A DNA stretch of 64,000 nt from Euborellia annulipes (taxonomy: Eukaryota > Arthropoda > Insecta > Dermaptera > Anisolabididae): positions 96,840 to 160,839 of the forward strand of contig JAKCPI010031598.1 of NCBI GenBank assembly GCA_023213315.1, written 5' to 3'. The translations under genes were made by a program, and so were the position numbers. Every line of letters begins with the position of its first letter. Position 1 is the first letter of the stretch. Under the pieces are notes generated by a model. The model was not told the origin of the DNA, searched no databases, and saw only the letters and a list, made by a program, of their open reading frames with translations. Below are positions 34,165 to 44,836 of this stretch, in pieces.

Positions 34165-35030
34165 ATATATATATCGCAACGATCCCAGGGAGAGATCGTT
34201 TTTTTATAGTTATGGTATTTTTAATTTGTTATTTTTATTAATCCTATTAGCAGAATAAAATTTGAAAATAGGAATTTAAGTATGAATTTGTTAAAATTGG
34301 AATTAAATTGAAAAATATTAGAAAATAAAATAATCCCTTTTCTCCACTTTCCCCACTTGTGAGAGGGGTTGGTCGTCGTCCACCATCAGGAATATATATC
34401 ATTCGACTGCGGGCTGTGGGGCCGCTACCGCTAAGCCATTCTCTCGAGGGCTGTGAAGCCACCTTCATCTTCCCATGACATCATTCTCTGGCGGCCTGTG
34501 AATCTACCATCAACATTCAACATCACTCGATGACTTGAAGCCGTCCTCAACAACATTCGATGGCTCGAGGTGTCGCCAACATCCTACATCAGCGGGCTGT
34601 AAGGCCATCCGCATCTCTCATGCCTTTCGGGGTCGGCTACTGGGCCGCCAACATCTGTATATCGGCTTGCTACACTGGCTAGGAGCCGTCAGTGACGTTA
34701 AAATTTATCTTGTCTGGGAGAGAGAGATCGCGTCCAGAAGAGGTCCGAAACGTCCGCCTTCACTGCAGTTCGGACGAAGATCGCCACTTGCGACCGAAAC
34801 GCCAATTCCCACCGAAGACACCAACCATCTATTTATACCTTTTAATATTTTATTAATATTTTTCAATAAATTTTAAATTTGAATTTTTTTTTTTAAATAA
34901 ATTATAATTTATATTTTTTTTTACAATTTTATTTTTTATTTTTGCGAGCCGATCACTCTCCCTGGTTACGTCCCCATCCCATTTTGGGAGAACTCTTCAA
35001 AAACCGTTGCGATATATATATATATATATA
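34165..35030. mobile_element. GC-rich composite insertion between two (TA)n tracts
   Basis: The left edge reads TATATATCGCAACGATCCCA and the right edge has the inverse, CGTTGCGATATATATA, with CAGGGAGAGATCG / CGATCACTCTCCCTG inside. The interior is GC-rich and includes GGTCCGAAACGTCCGCC, the Penelope-like phrase. An A-box-like TGGCTTAGCGGTAGCGG lies on the minus strand near 34,415-34,440. It lies in the intron between coding exons 1 and 2. Confidence 0.5.
34405..34695. repeat. Diverged tandem repeat, about 30-43 bp units
   Basis: Related starts recur at about 34,407 (GGGCTGTGGGGCCG), 34,449 (GGGCTGTGAAGCCA), 34,492 (GGCCTGTGAATCTA), 34,593 (GGGCTGTAAGGCCA), 34,632 and 34,664, with CATC/ACATC text between. 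Units are strongly diverged. Confidence 0.55.
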
Positions 35031-35035
35031 TGTCA

Positions 35036-35061
35036 ATCTTTTCCACTTTTTTTTTCTCTCC

Positions 35062-35096
<35 letters not shown>

Positions 35097-35120
35097 AAAG
35101 TGGAAAAGATTGATATATAG
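35036..35120. repeat. Small inverted repeat around CT and TA microsatellites
   Basis: TCAATCTTTTCCACTTT at about 35,033-35,049 is repeated inverted as AAAGTGGAAAAGATTGA at about 35,097-35,113, with (CT)n and (TA)n between. Confidence 0.75.
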
Positions 35121-35906
35121 AAAAGAGAAGAAATACTGCTCTGGTAAGCCTCTAAATTTGACACCTAATTCTGCATCTTCCTCCTCATAACATCTGTAAA
35201 ATAACAAAAATATTAATTCAAGTTTTCAAGGTTTAAAATGAAAATTTTTTTTAAGTAGGCCTACGAAATTTTATACTGTAAATGAATGCCTTTATTAAAA
35301 TAAAATAAACCCCAGGCAGTCGCAGCTAATTAAAAATAATTCATTAATGTAATTATAAATCTACTTGATTTAAGACTATTAATAATCGTAGTCGATAAAA
35401 TGGCCTGTCAAAAATTAAAAGTATTTTATTACTTATTGGAAAAAATTCCATTTAATACACACCTTTTTGTTTTGTGAAGCTCAAATTTCAACAAAATAAA
35501 TTTCAATTATTAAAAAAAAAGACTAATTACATCTTAATAACACACAATGAATCATTTTAAAGTTTTCAAGGATAGAGTGAAAAAAGTCAAGATTTTAACT
35601 GTCATCAATATAATAAAATTTTTTTTATATATTTATAAAGTCTATATTTTAATTATATATATTACATATTCTAATTAATTGTGAATATTCATTTAATAAA
35701 ACTTTGTTATTGTTTTATTAATTTTTTTTATTTTATATGAAAAGAAATTTTGGTTTTTAACCAGATTTATATTGGCAGCATGAACATCATGTGACCATCG
35801 CCATCTTAGTAGAGATCGATTCTCTTTTTCTAATAATACGTGCGGCTTCGTTACTATCTCCAAAAACTTGAACGATTACTTTCTAAAAAAAAATTTTAAT
35901 TTCTAG
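35121..35906. other. Intron sequence, no other feature
   Basis: AT-rich, ending in a TTTTAATTTCTAG acceptor at 35,906. Confidence 0.6.
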
Positions 35907-36017
35907 GGAATGTTTGGCTTCCTCGATGAAACTGGACAACTGAAAAGAGTTTCTTACTCTGCAAACAATGCCACTGGATTTCGACAAAATGGTAGCCTTA
36001 ATCCCGTGCTTGAACAG
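35907..36017 (+). CDS. Cuticle protein, coding exon 2 (second half of the RR domain)
   Basis: 37 codons in phase 0, bounded by TTCTAG| and CAG|GTAAGA. They read GMFGFLDETGQLKRVSYSAN, then NATGFRQNGS. This completes the chitin-binding domain: G.F.F.DE.G....V.Y.AN..GF is the family's C-terminal half. The intron therefore splits the domain between NVK and GMF. Residues 121-157 of the predicted protein. Confidence 0.93.
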
Positions 36018-36142
36018 GTAAGATAAACAAATTAAAAGAAAAATATATTTTTAATATATGTCTATAGACTTACCAAAAAGAAATATTAATTAGATCATTA
36101 TTTTTTCATATTATTGATAATTAATTTCTTTCTTTCTTTCAG

Positions 36143-36211
36143 TCAATCGTCAGGCCAATCTTAGTTACAGGCCATCACATTCGAAATTCAGAAGAAGAGT
36201 TTACTCCACAA
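36143..36211 (+). CDS. Cuticle protein, coding exon 3
   Basis: 23 codons in phase 0 between CTTTCTTTCAG| and CAA|GTATGT, reading SIVRPILVTGHHIRNSEEEF and TPQ. Residues 158-180. No domain. The exon is kept in frame with both neighbours, and the polypyrimidine tract before it is strong. Confidence 0.85.
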
Positions 36212-36629
36212 GTATGTTTATAAAATTAATCAATTTTCTTATAACTAGAGCCCGGATTCCTATGCAAATGCATATTCTATTTGCTAATAGGTACGTCATT
36301 GAAAACCAATTTTCTATCCGAAACATGCCCCCTTGGAGCTAGGGTTTAAATTCTATTTTGCATATTTTTGCATATTTGGTCAATATTGCATAAAGTTGCA
36401 TATTTAAAACTTTTTGGATATTTTAAATTTTTTTTCAGTAAAAGTTTCATTTTATTTTAATTTTTTAATTTTTTTTTTCTAAAAAAAAAAAAACAAAAAA
36501 AAAAAAATTTAAAGCCTTTTATTACATTGTAAAAAATAAATAACTATATATTTTTTATTCTTTATATCCTCTTTTTTTTTTTTTTTTTTAAACATTCACT
36601 TTTTTCTCATTTACACTCACACTCACACA

Positions 36630-36959
36630 CACTAGCGTAACGTTTTTTAGCTGGGGCCCCCCCGCAAATTTTATTTCGGGCCCCGACCGAGACCATACAA
36701 AAAATATTTTTAAAATACCGTATATACCTGAACCCTGAGGCCCTCTCAAAGAGAAATTTACATTATTTTTTACCGTTTTTATCTGAGCCCTGAGGGTCCC
36801 GGGCCCTCTCAAAGAGAAATTTTCATTATTTTTTTTTTATCTAAATTTTTCCGTTTTTATCAGAGCTACAGTTTTTTAGTCCGGCCCGGCCCGAGGGCCC
36901 CCAAGGTCAGGGCCCCCCCCCGCATCGCGGGGTCTGCGGGGGCGTACGTTACGCCACTG
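36630..36959. mobile_element. Nested hAT-type MITE
   Basis: 330 bp with inverted ends CACTAGCGTAACG and CGTTACGCCACTG, flanked by CTCACACA on both sides (36,622-36,629 and 36,960-36,967). C- and G-rich runs and two diverged CCCTGAGG..CC copies lie inside. Nested in the larger element, so younger than it. Confidence 0.9.
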
Positions 36960-37094
36960 CTCACACACCCATTCACACAGTCTTTTCGGTAACTCAGGCC
37001 ATTTAAGAATTTAGACGATAACCGTTGTAATTAATATATATATTGGGGGTTCAGGCATTTCTATTTAAGCCATCTGGTATCCAAATGGCTTAAA

Positions 37095-37182
37095 TAAAAT
37101 AATCGGACTGCCTGGGTCCGAACCCGCGACGTTTGGTATACGAGGTAGGCACGCTACCTACTACGCCAAACTCGAGGGCATA
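37095..37182 (-). repeat. tRNA-derived SINE
   Basis: On the minus strand an A-box-like TGGCGTAGTAGGTAGCGTG and a B-box-like GGGTTCGGACCC are correctly spaced. ATATATTTTTTATTCTTTAT text occurs on both sides (near 36,545 and 37,182), which may mark an old duplication. Confidence 0.55.
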
Positions 37183-37763
37183 TATTTTTTATTTTTTATA
37201 TCCTCTTTTAAGAAATAAATAAATAAAAGTTTTGCTAGAATTTTCGTTGGATGAATATCAAGTCAGTTGTGTTTCATAGTTCGAAGTCAAATTAATTAAA
37301 GAGAAAAAAAATGCCAAAACAGGGGTCCTCGTTTGCTTCAAAAATTTCGCAATGGATTGCTCCCTATGTTTTTTTTTTTAATTAAATTTAGTTTTTATTG
37401 CGAGACCAATTTTTTTTTTTATCATTTCCTACCAAAAATAAAACACCATTAGTTTTACATCAGTAGAAATCATGATTTACCTTTAAATGGAAGCCATTTA
37501 CTTAATATTTTTGCCATAAATATATTGCATATTTGGCTGCATATTTTAATACTTTTACTGCATATTATATGGCATATTTAGCGGTTTTTGCTGCATAAAA
37601 ATCCGGGCTCTACTTATAACATTAAATTTACTTTTACTTGTTTTAAAATTTTTGATTCTTAATTAAACTTATTTTGAAATTTTACTTGTTTTTTTTCGTT
37701 GATTTTGGACTAGTAGATTATTGTTTCAATTATGGCCGTTTAATGAATATAAATAATTTTCAG

Positions 37764-38903
37764 TTACGTACTGTGGAGACATCAACTCCAGCCGGACCAG
37801 TACTCAAGAGGGTATTGATAACCAAACGTCCTTTAAGGCCAACTCTAAGTACATCATCTCAAGGAGGAATAAATGAAGATGAAACAGAACATTCGTTGCA
37901 AGGGAATTCCTTACGAAGACAGCTTCATTTTGGGCCACCGGTTGTTATACCACCTCGACCTGATGATACATCAGATGTTTTTGGACCTACATCTGCTCCC
38001 GGAAGAAGACTTCCTGGTCGTCCTCCTTCACTTCCTCCAAGACAACTCCAACACATTTTGGAGCCACGTTTAGTTCCTCCTGTTCCTTCAGGATCGTATC
38101 CAATCGGTGGATTAGATCCACGACTCCGACGCCCTATAATACCTCAAGAGGCCTATCCTCAACAACAGAGATTGTATGATCCAAGACAGCAACAGGCGTA
38201 TTTGCCTCCTTTCCCACCCCGCTTATCGCCTCTCATGAAAGCGTTATTAAGAATGATAACGGCTGAAGCAGCTGCACTTGAGCCTTATATTACTGGCTAT
38301 CGACCTAGATATTATGAAGATTATCGATCACGTTATTATGATGAACCTTATCAAGGAAGGATTGCTAGACCATCTTATGGTTACGGTCATCGAGTCCGTC
38401 CTTATGATTTTATTCCGAGAATGGAAGAAGAAGAATATATGCGTGCACGTGCACAAGAATACAATGATATGTATGATCCATATTCCCAACAACCTTATTC
38501 TGTTCCCCACCAGGGACCTCCTCCACCTCCACCTCCGCCTCCACCTCCTCCTCCTGTACCTCAACATCAGCAGATAATATATGATCCTTATAATTATCAA
38601 CCACAGAGACCAGTTCATGCTCCTCAAGGAATAACTGGTTACACTTTAAGAAACGCTGATCCAAATGAGGTGGATGAAAATCAATTGCTGAGAAGATTGT
38701 TGGCAGCAAGAGGAAGAATAGAACCGCAACCACAAGTACCACCACCTCCATCAACATATAATCTTCCAAATCCGGCAGCTTATTTAGCTGCAACAACACA
38801 AGCGCCCAGCGGAACAGGAGTACGGAATGTTCAAATAATAGATCCAATTAATGAAAACACCGCAAAGCGATCTATTCCAAAGATTGAACCGAGCAATAAA
38901 TAG
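37764..38903 (+). CDS. Cuticle protein, last coding exon (Pro/Tyr-rich tail)
   Basis: 379 codons and a TAG stop, after the acceptor TTTTCAG at 37,763, in phase 0. The tail is Pro-, Arg-, Gln- and Tyr-rich: a Pro-rich part (residues about 230-300), a helix-forming ALLRMITAEAAALEPY, a Tyr/Arg part (GYRPRYYEDYRSRYYDEPYQ), a run of 13 Pro, then LLRRLLAARGRIEP. Such tyrosine- and proline-rich low-complexity tails are usual in cuticle proteins and may take part in cross-linking. Frames in other phases here are shadows. Confidence 0.92.
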   Translation, partial: LRTVETSTPAGPVLKRVLITKRPLRPTLSTSSQGGINEDETEHSLQGNSLRRQLHFGPPVVIPPRPDDTSDVFGPTSAPGRRLPGRPPSLPPRQLQHILEPRLVPPVPSGSYPIGGLDPRLRRPIIPQEAYPQQQRLYDPRQQQAYLPPFPPRLSPLMKALLRMITAEAAALEPYITGYRPRYYEDYRSRYYDEPYQGRIARPSYGYGHRVRPYDFIPRMEEEEYMRARAQEYNDMYDPYSQQPYSVPHQGPPPPPPPPPPPPPVPQHQQIIYDPYNYQPQRPVHAPQGITGYTLRNADPNEVDENQLLRRLLAARGRIEPQPQVPPPPSTYNLPNPAAYLAATTQAPSGTGVRNVQIIDPINENTAKRSIPKIEPSNK

Positions 38904-39725
38904 TAGATATCAACTATGATGACGGAGAGAAAGTTGGCTGTTCAAAAGATTAGCACGATCAACGGAGACGAAATCAGCCAAACAGGGTAGCTTCTATCCA
39001 AAGAAATGATCATGGCATTATCTAATTAAAGTCGAAACGTTTTTCTTGTATAGGGATTTTCATTCAATAGGGGCTATCCTGTTTGGCTGATTTCCTCTCC
39101 GTTTATTGTTCAGATATCAAACTATTTCAGTCACTTTTTTTAGTCATGAATCATCCAAAGAGTATATTTATTTAATTGTTTAATTGTTAATTTATAATTG
39201 TTAACAAAATACTCATATATATGAATAACTAATATTTTTGAGGGGCCAAAAAGTCAATTGCGTAGGTAGGGGAAAAAGGTCAAAAATACCTACAACTTTA
39301 TATTTTATATGTTTCAAATTTTTTTAAATCAAAAATGCTACCTGAAAAAAAATGTAATCGTAATAACTCCTAATAATAAGTTATTTATTTTTTTTTTACT
39401 TTAAATGTACTGTTACTATAAAAATATTGTAATAATGTTAGTATCTATAGTTTTTTTTTTATTTTTTTATTTAATTTAATATGTAAAAAAAAAAATTATG
39501 TATTTTTCTATGTTTAAATTAAAAAATTTTTCGAAGTTATAATTGAATTGTTATTTGGTGTGTTGTTGAGAAAAAATATGAGAACATAGAGATATAAAAT
39601 TTGTAAATTAGAAATATCAAGATGTTAATTTAAAATAAATTTGAAAATATTTGTCTCAGTCAGGCTCCACGTGTAGCCTCCTATGAGAAAGAGGAATAAT
39701 CTTGAAAAAAAAGATTATAAAAGGG
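38904..39725 (+). other. 3' untranslated and downstream region
   Basis: An AT-rich sequence follows the stop. ATTAAA occurs at about 39,026 and AATAAA at about 39,634; either could be the polyA signal and I cannot choose. Confidence 0.4.
38961..39103. repeat. Foldback repeat in the presumed 3' UTR
   Basis: AACGGAGACGAAATCAGCC with AAACAGGGTAGC at the left returns inverted as GCTATCCTGTTTGGCTGATT with TCCTCTCCGTT at the right (about 30 of 32 positions). It begins 58 bp after the stop, and a transcript would form a long hairpin. Confidence 0.8.
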
Positions 39726-40101
39726 CAGCGGCGCCGGAACGAATTTGAATCAGGGGGTGCAAAAAATTTTTTTTTGGAAAATTAAAATAATTTAATATGT
39801 TCAAATAGTATAACAAAAACAAATCTACTATAAAACTTTTTAAATAAAATCACAATTTTAATAAAATTAAAATTTTAAAAAATTTGCCAGTGATTTTATC
39901 AAAAATTTTTGGAAAAAATTTGAAAAAAAAAATGAATTTCTTAGTCTTTTAATTTTTTTAATTTAGAAGATTTTATTTTTCAAAAGTAAAAATATATCAT
40001 TTTTAAAAATAAATGAAATAAAAGAAGAAATTTTGCCCCCCCCCTGTAGGATGCCAGGGGGGGGGCAATGTACTCTTGCCTCCCCAGTTCCGGCGCCTAT
40101 G
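39726..40101. mobile_element. hAT-type MITE
   Basis: 376 bp with an exact 8-bp duplication, TAAAAGGG (39,718-39,725 and 40,102-40,109). Ends are CAGCGGCGCCGGAAC and GTTCCGGCGCCTATG. AT-rich core with C/G-rich subterminal runs. Confidence 0.92.
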
Positions 40102-40109
40102 TAAAAGGG

Positions 40110-40499
40110 CACTCTTAGGAGGATTGTATCTTTTTAAGTCCCTGTGAATTGAATTTTTAAATACAGTGCGTTGAGGTGATTTAGTTCCACTTGGTTTTTT
40201 TGATCATAACTTCCATATAGTGTATCGATCGGTATGAAATTTTTTTTGCAGGTATATAATACGCTTTGATGTTTATTTACAAAACCTCCCGTCGATATGT
40301 CGGATTTTAAAAAGTTATAGTAAAAAAATTGAAAATTGACTGTTTAAAAGTGTTAAAGTGATTTAGTTCCACTTTAAAACTTTATTTATTTATTTATCAA
40401 CAATGAGATTTTAACAACTCAAGTAATTAATGGTCACTAAGTGGTAATTAATGCAGTCACTCTTAATCTATAAATTAATTCACTTGGGAAGAGAATTGA
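40110..40499. other. No gene seen
   Basis: A GATTTAGTTCCACTT phrase recurs (about 40,178 and 40,360). Otherwise AT-rich without features. Confidence 0.5.
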
Positions 40500-40934
40500 C
40501 TAGCTAAAGATGAACTTTTATATTTATGTTCCTCCCTGAGGCGTGAAAATAAATTTTTAATCAAAATCGGCCAAAAAGTACTAGTGTTTTACTGATGTAC
40601 TTTTTTAGTTTTTTTGGATTTTCTCAAAATTCGGTCTAACGATTTTGATTAAAATTTAAAAATCCATTATTTTTTAGATGCTGTTTATATTGTGTGTTTT
40701 GCTCTTAAAATTGTTTGAAGCACATTTTACTCTTATACTTCATAGGAAAGATAGGAGAAATGGTAGCTATGGTAACCAAATATAAATATTTTTCTATGTT
40801 TATAAATTTTATATCTTGAATTCTATTGATAATATATCGGTGGAAATTAAACATATGTGGACACAAAAAATCTGGCGTGACAAGCACAGAACACAACTTT
40901 CACTTACCGAAGGTAAGAGAAAGTCACACCAGAT
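40500..40934 (-). mobile_element. Hairpin-headed element family, truncated copy
   Basis: On the minus strand the head hairpin (TCTGGTGTGAC at 40,934 and back near 40,868) is followed by the family body up to about 40,500. The microsatellite and tail are missing. Confidence 0.7.
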
Positions 40935-41031
40935 TTTTTTATATTTGATTCACTCACCACAAAACCAGAGCTGCTTTCAATTTCAGGAAACGTTAAAATT
41001 TTACTTGTAAAACTGACATATAGCAAGTACT

Positions 41032-41189
41032 CATGGGCGTAACTAGGAGGGTACCGGCCTCCCAAGAAAAATTGAGAAAATATGGGGCTTTCCAGGCCCC
41101 CCCGGAGGAAAGCTGGGCCCATGGCCCCCCCCAGCGAGGATGGCTGGTCCCATGGCCCACCCCAGCCAAATTCTCTAGTTACGCCCATG
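41032..41189. mobile_element. MITE with CATGGGCGTAACTAG ends, copy 1
   Basis: The ends CATGGGCGTAACTAG and CTAGTTACGCCCATG are perfect inverted repeats. The interior has GAAAAATTGAGAAAAT and GGGGCTTTCCAGGCCCC, shared with 51,185-51,327. Confidence 0.85.
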
Positions 41190-41459
41190 TGCTCAGTTCT
41201 TTATACAATATCATTCCTTAACATCTTAACACTAGCTTTGGAACAAGAAATATCCCAAATTGGCAATAGACTTGCCCGCCGAAAGCTAGCAAGAGGTCCA
41301 GGGGCGCAGCCACATATTACCCTATATATATAATTTAGGATGGTCTTATCCTCTGAAATAATTCTTTTTTTAAATATTGTTTTTTCATATTTTAGCACTA
41401 GACGAAATAACATTATAATAGATACCAAAATTGCCAATTTTAAACTTTCACTAATATAT
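41190..41459. other. No gene seen
   Basis: AT-rich. About 41,270-41,310 (CTTGCCCGCCGAAAGCTAGC) resembles the loop of the foldback at 27,258-27,533. Confidence 0.45.
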
Positions 41460-41461
41460 AT

Positions 41462-41580
41462 ATATAGCAATGTTGGGTAGCGAGGATGCAGCCAAAGAGG
41501 TTTTGGACCAATTCCAATAGAGACGTTTAAGCGAAAATTTTATTTTGTCATCTTCAGTCGTTCAGGAATTTTTAATTTTT
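41462..41580. mobile_element. Penelope-like terminal fragment
   Basis: On the minus strand CTGAAGATGACAAAATAAAA is followed by TTTTCGCTTAAACGTCTC. This GATGACAAAATAAAATTTT...AACGTC text resembles the terminal repeats of Penelope-like elements. It lies between TA microsatellites. Short and not coding. Confidence 0.5.
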
Positions 41581-41588
41581 AATATATA

Positions 41589-42011
41589 CAGTAGAGTCCC
41601 GTTAATCCGAACTAATTGGGACCGAGGGTCGTTCGGATTATCGGGAAGTTCGGATTAACCGGAATTGTAAGCTTGAATTAGTTAATTTTGATAATAAAGT
41701 CGTATTTATAACGTTGTAAACCGTGAAACTTGTCGGTGATATTAAACTCTAAATAAATATTTCATAATATTTTTTTATGTTTAATTAAGAGAAAAAGAAA
41801 CTCATTAATTTGCGTGATGTGTGAACGCGGTTATTTAGAACTGGCCGTATTGAGAAGCGATCGGTGGAGAGGAGGGCTGGGAGGATTTAGGTCTTATGTC
41901 TAATTTTCATTTATATTCCTCTTAAATAAAAAAAAAAAAATCGTAAGCAAAAAGAGTTCGGATTAACCGGAAGTTCGGATTAGCGAGGTTCGGATTACCG
42001 GGACTCTACTG
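41589..42011. mobile_element. pogo/Tigger-like MITE
   Basis: 423 bp flanked by TA. Inverted ends CAGTAGAGTCCCGTTAATCC and GGATTACCGGGACTCTACTG, with GTTCGGATTAACCGGAA motifs inside both ends. TA target and CAGT.GA.TC ends fit pogo/Tigger elements of the Tc1/mariner superfamily. No transposase. Confidence 0.9.
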
Positions 42012-42809
42012 TATATATATATATATATATATATATTTTTAATATATATTTTTAATATATATTTTATAATATATAAATATATAGGTCTATATATATGAAA
42101 AATGTGATAATTTTAACTGAGTAGGCCTAATTTCTCAACTTAGAGTTTATATAAAGATGAATTTTTTTGAAAATTCAACTTATTATTAAGCTAAATATTT
42201 AAATTTAAAAAAGTGAGAGAGAAATCAAGTATCTTCCTTTTCTTCTTCTTCTGTCCTCGCCTTTTTCCCGCGTTGCGGGGTCGGCGGACCTCATTATTTC
42301 CCTTCAATCAAGAAATACGACAGGTCGGCCCGTCGTACCGCCTGATGCCTGTTTAAAAGAGGAAGGAAGAGACAGACATACAAAGAGCTGAAGGACTGCC
42401 TGTCACAGCTCGGGCACCTCGTGGTCGCCATCCAGGTACCCACAAGATGTGAGGCTCTGAGCAAAGAAATTATAGTATAGTCGTGCCAAAAATATTTCTT
42501 GACAATATTGTGACTTTTCAATAAGCTTCCTAAAATGTGTATAAGTTATCTATAAATATAAACTTTAATCGAATCAACATTTTAATTTTTTTCGTTGAAG
42601 GATACAAATATATAGGCCTTTAGGCCTTTTGCGATTACCAGCTGTATTCATTTACTTAAATGTTAAAAATGTTACAAAACAATGCATATTCTCTTTATTA
42701 AAATTTTCCAAATGTATAAAATTCATGACATCAATGATTATTGTAATATTTATATAAATTCTAAAACGAGTTAAGATAAAAAAGCTTTTTAAAATAAATG
42801 TTTTAAAAA
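42012..42809. other. Microsatellites and a GC-richer repeat fragment, no gene
   Basis: (TA)n follows 42,012. 42,250-42,480 is GC-richer (TTTCCCGCGTTGCGGGGTCG, then AGAGGAAGGAAGAGACAGAC) and part of it resembles 55,840-55,885. I see no supported gene. Confidence 0.45.
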
Positions 42810-43434
42810 ACTATTTTATCTATATCTTAATAAAATATAGATTTTTATTTTCAAAAAGTTATTCAAAAATGACAAAAAAATTTTGTGAGAACTGACATTT
42901 GTTAATAGAATAATTGAAAACTCAAACTTTTACAAATTATTAAATATCTCTAAATAATAAGATAATAATAAAATAAAAACCATTATTAAGCTTGTAGGCC
43001 TAAATTTCTTTTTATTTTTACAAATGTCAGTTCTCACAAAATTTTAATTATTCAAATTTTAAAGTAGCCTAAATAATAAGTAGGCCTAAGTTAAATATTA
43101 TATTATTAAACAAAAGAAATGTATATAAAAATTAAATTTAGGCTAATATTTAATCAATAATTATGCATCTCAAGTTTTTAAAGTTCATGTAGGCCTATTA
43201 AAAAAAAAAAAGAAAATTCAGACAGCCCAAATATATTATAATATATTTAAGCAAAAATAAAATTTTAAACATTTTATTTAAGTTATTTTAATTGATTTTT
43301 CTAAGAATATTTATTAAAAAAATTAATTCTTGTGTCATTTTGATAAAAGATAACCTATAATTAGTAATTCATTTCTAATCTGTCAGGAGAGAGGAGAGGG
43401 AAGGATATTTTAAAATCATTTTATTAATTTTTAA

Positions 43435-43655
43435 ATAATCCGATTTATTGCACTTTCTTAACCGAAGTTAAGAAAAAATTCACCTATCCCTTAGGATGAG
43501 GCTCGGACGACCAAAGTCTTATTTTGTTGTCTTTTTTAATTTTCGAGTTCCTTTCTGATTTTTCTGCTCGCTCCTGTGGCTTATATAGGCTCTGAAACTA
43601 CCCTCCCTCTTTCCCCGCTTTTCATTCAACTACATACAAAGTCAAATTTGACTAA
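43435..43655 (-). promoter_or_regulatory. TATA / UUCG-hairpin / AATAAA module, copy 4
   Basis: Reverse-strand copy: TATA motif at 43,580-43,587 (CTTATATA on plus), stem-loop at 43,455-43,474, and TTTATT (AATAAA on minus) just below. The sequence between TATA and the hairpin differs from the left copies (GACAACAAAATAAGACTTTG), and copy 5 agrees with it. Confidence 0.65.
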
Positions 43656-43949
43656 ATAATGTTATAATATTAATAAAAAATATTTATAAATTAATTTTTA
43701 TTTTTTAACTTGAATATTATAAAATTTATAAATATATGAATAAATAAAATACGTATATAAATATAATAAAAATATAACCGGGAAATTGAAAAAAATTTAA
43801 CATTCGTTTGAGAGAATCCTTCGGGAGTGGATCGAAGGCCCTTTGGGCAAAAGTTTGCCCTTTTCTTCATTTTCATGAATTTTAAACCCGATTAAAAAAT
43901 GTTTTAATGATACGTTTGTGCGTCCCTTGAATCCAAAAAAAGTGGTTTT

Positions 43950-44487
43950 CGCAATATGGTCTTGTCTCTGTGTGTGTGTGTGGTGTGTGTGTGTGTGATC
44001 AAAATTTTAACAGGATAAAAGTACGAGGTGAAATTTTAAGTTAGACACCACCCTGAGGGGAAAAAAGATAAACAAAATGAAAAGTCTGGTACTTTACTTA
44101 TGTACTTTTTCAGTTTTTTCGATTTTCTCAAAATTCGCTCCAACGATTCTGATTAAAATTTAAAAATCAATTATTTTTTAGTTGCTCTTTAAAATGTATA
44201 TTATTATATTGCCCTCAAAATTATTTGAAGCACACTTAACTCTTGTACTTTTTAGAAAAGATAGAATAAATGGTTGCTATAGTAACAAAATATAAATATT
44301 TTCCCATGTTTATAAATCTTACCCATTGAATTCAAATGTACCGAACTTTCGGAACTAATACATGTATTTATATAGGTAGAAACTAAATACATGTCGACGC
44401 AAAAAATCTGGTGTGACAAGAACAGAACACAACTATCAACACCAAAGGTAAGAGAAAGTTGTATGCTGTGCGACCAGTCACATCAGA
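43950..44487 (-). mobile_element. Hairpin-headed element family, counterpart of 11,783-12,650
   Basis: Head hairpin at about 44,400-44,487 on the minus strand, then the body. The CA tract is short and interrupted. Confidence 0.7.
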
Positions 44488-44836
44488 TTTTTTTTATTTT
44501 GTATATTCTTTGAAACGTACAAAAATAATTTTATACTTATTTGAAATATCCTCCTCTCATTACTACCAATGTTTAAAATATAAATATTTTAAAATTTTCT
44601 CTTTGTACAATACAAATCCTAATATTAAAATGCCTATTTAAATATTTTCTTAAGATAAAGAAAATTAGTGTTTGTTTTTTTTTATTGAAATCTAAAATAA
44701 AAAAAATATTCTATATAAATAATTTGTTTTTAATCTGGTGTATTTTTCTTTCAACTTTTTTTTATTGGTACCACAATCATAAACGTTTCATCATATTATT
44801 GTTAAATATAAAAAGTGATTTAACTTTTTTAATTAA

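Larger units (their letters stand above)
36246..37612. mobile_element. hAT-type non-autonomous transposon in the last intron
   Basis: 1,367 bp bounded by a perfect 8-bp duplication, CTTATAAC (36,238-36,245 and 37,613-37,620). Inverted ends start TAGAGCCCGGATT, and TGCATATTT motifs repeat just inside both ends. It contains another hAT-type element (36,630-36,959) and a tRNA-derived SINE. It begins 34 bp after the donor of coding exon 3. No transposase is left. Confidence 0.92.

Noticed and set aside
37674..37763. In-frame ATG before the last cuticle exon (MKFYLFFFVDFG...)
   Set aside because: This is the AT-rich intron end read in frame; the TTTTCAG acceptor at 37,763 and the phase-0 fit with the previous exon define the true start of the exon.
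38278..38847. Other frames on both strands across the last cuticle exon
   Set aside because: They are shadows of the real frame; the Pro-run becomes Leu or Arg/Trp runs in other phases.
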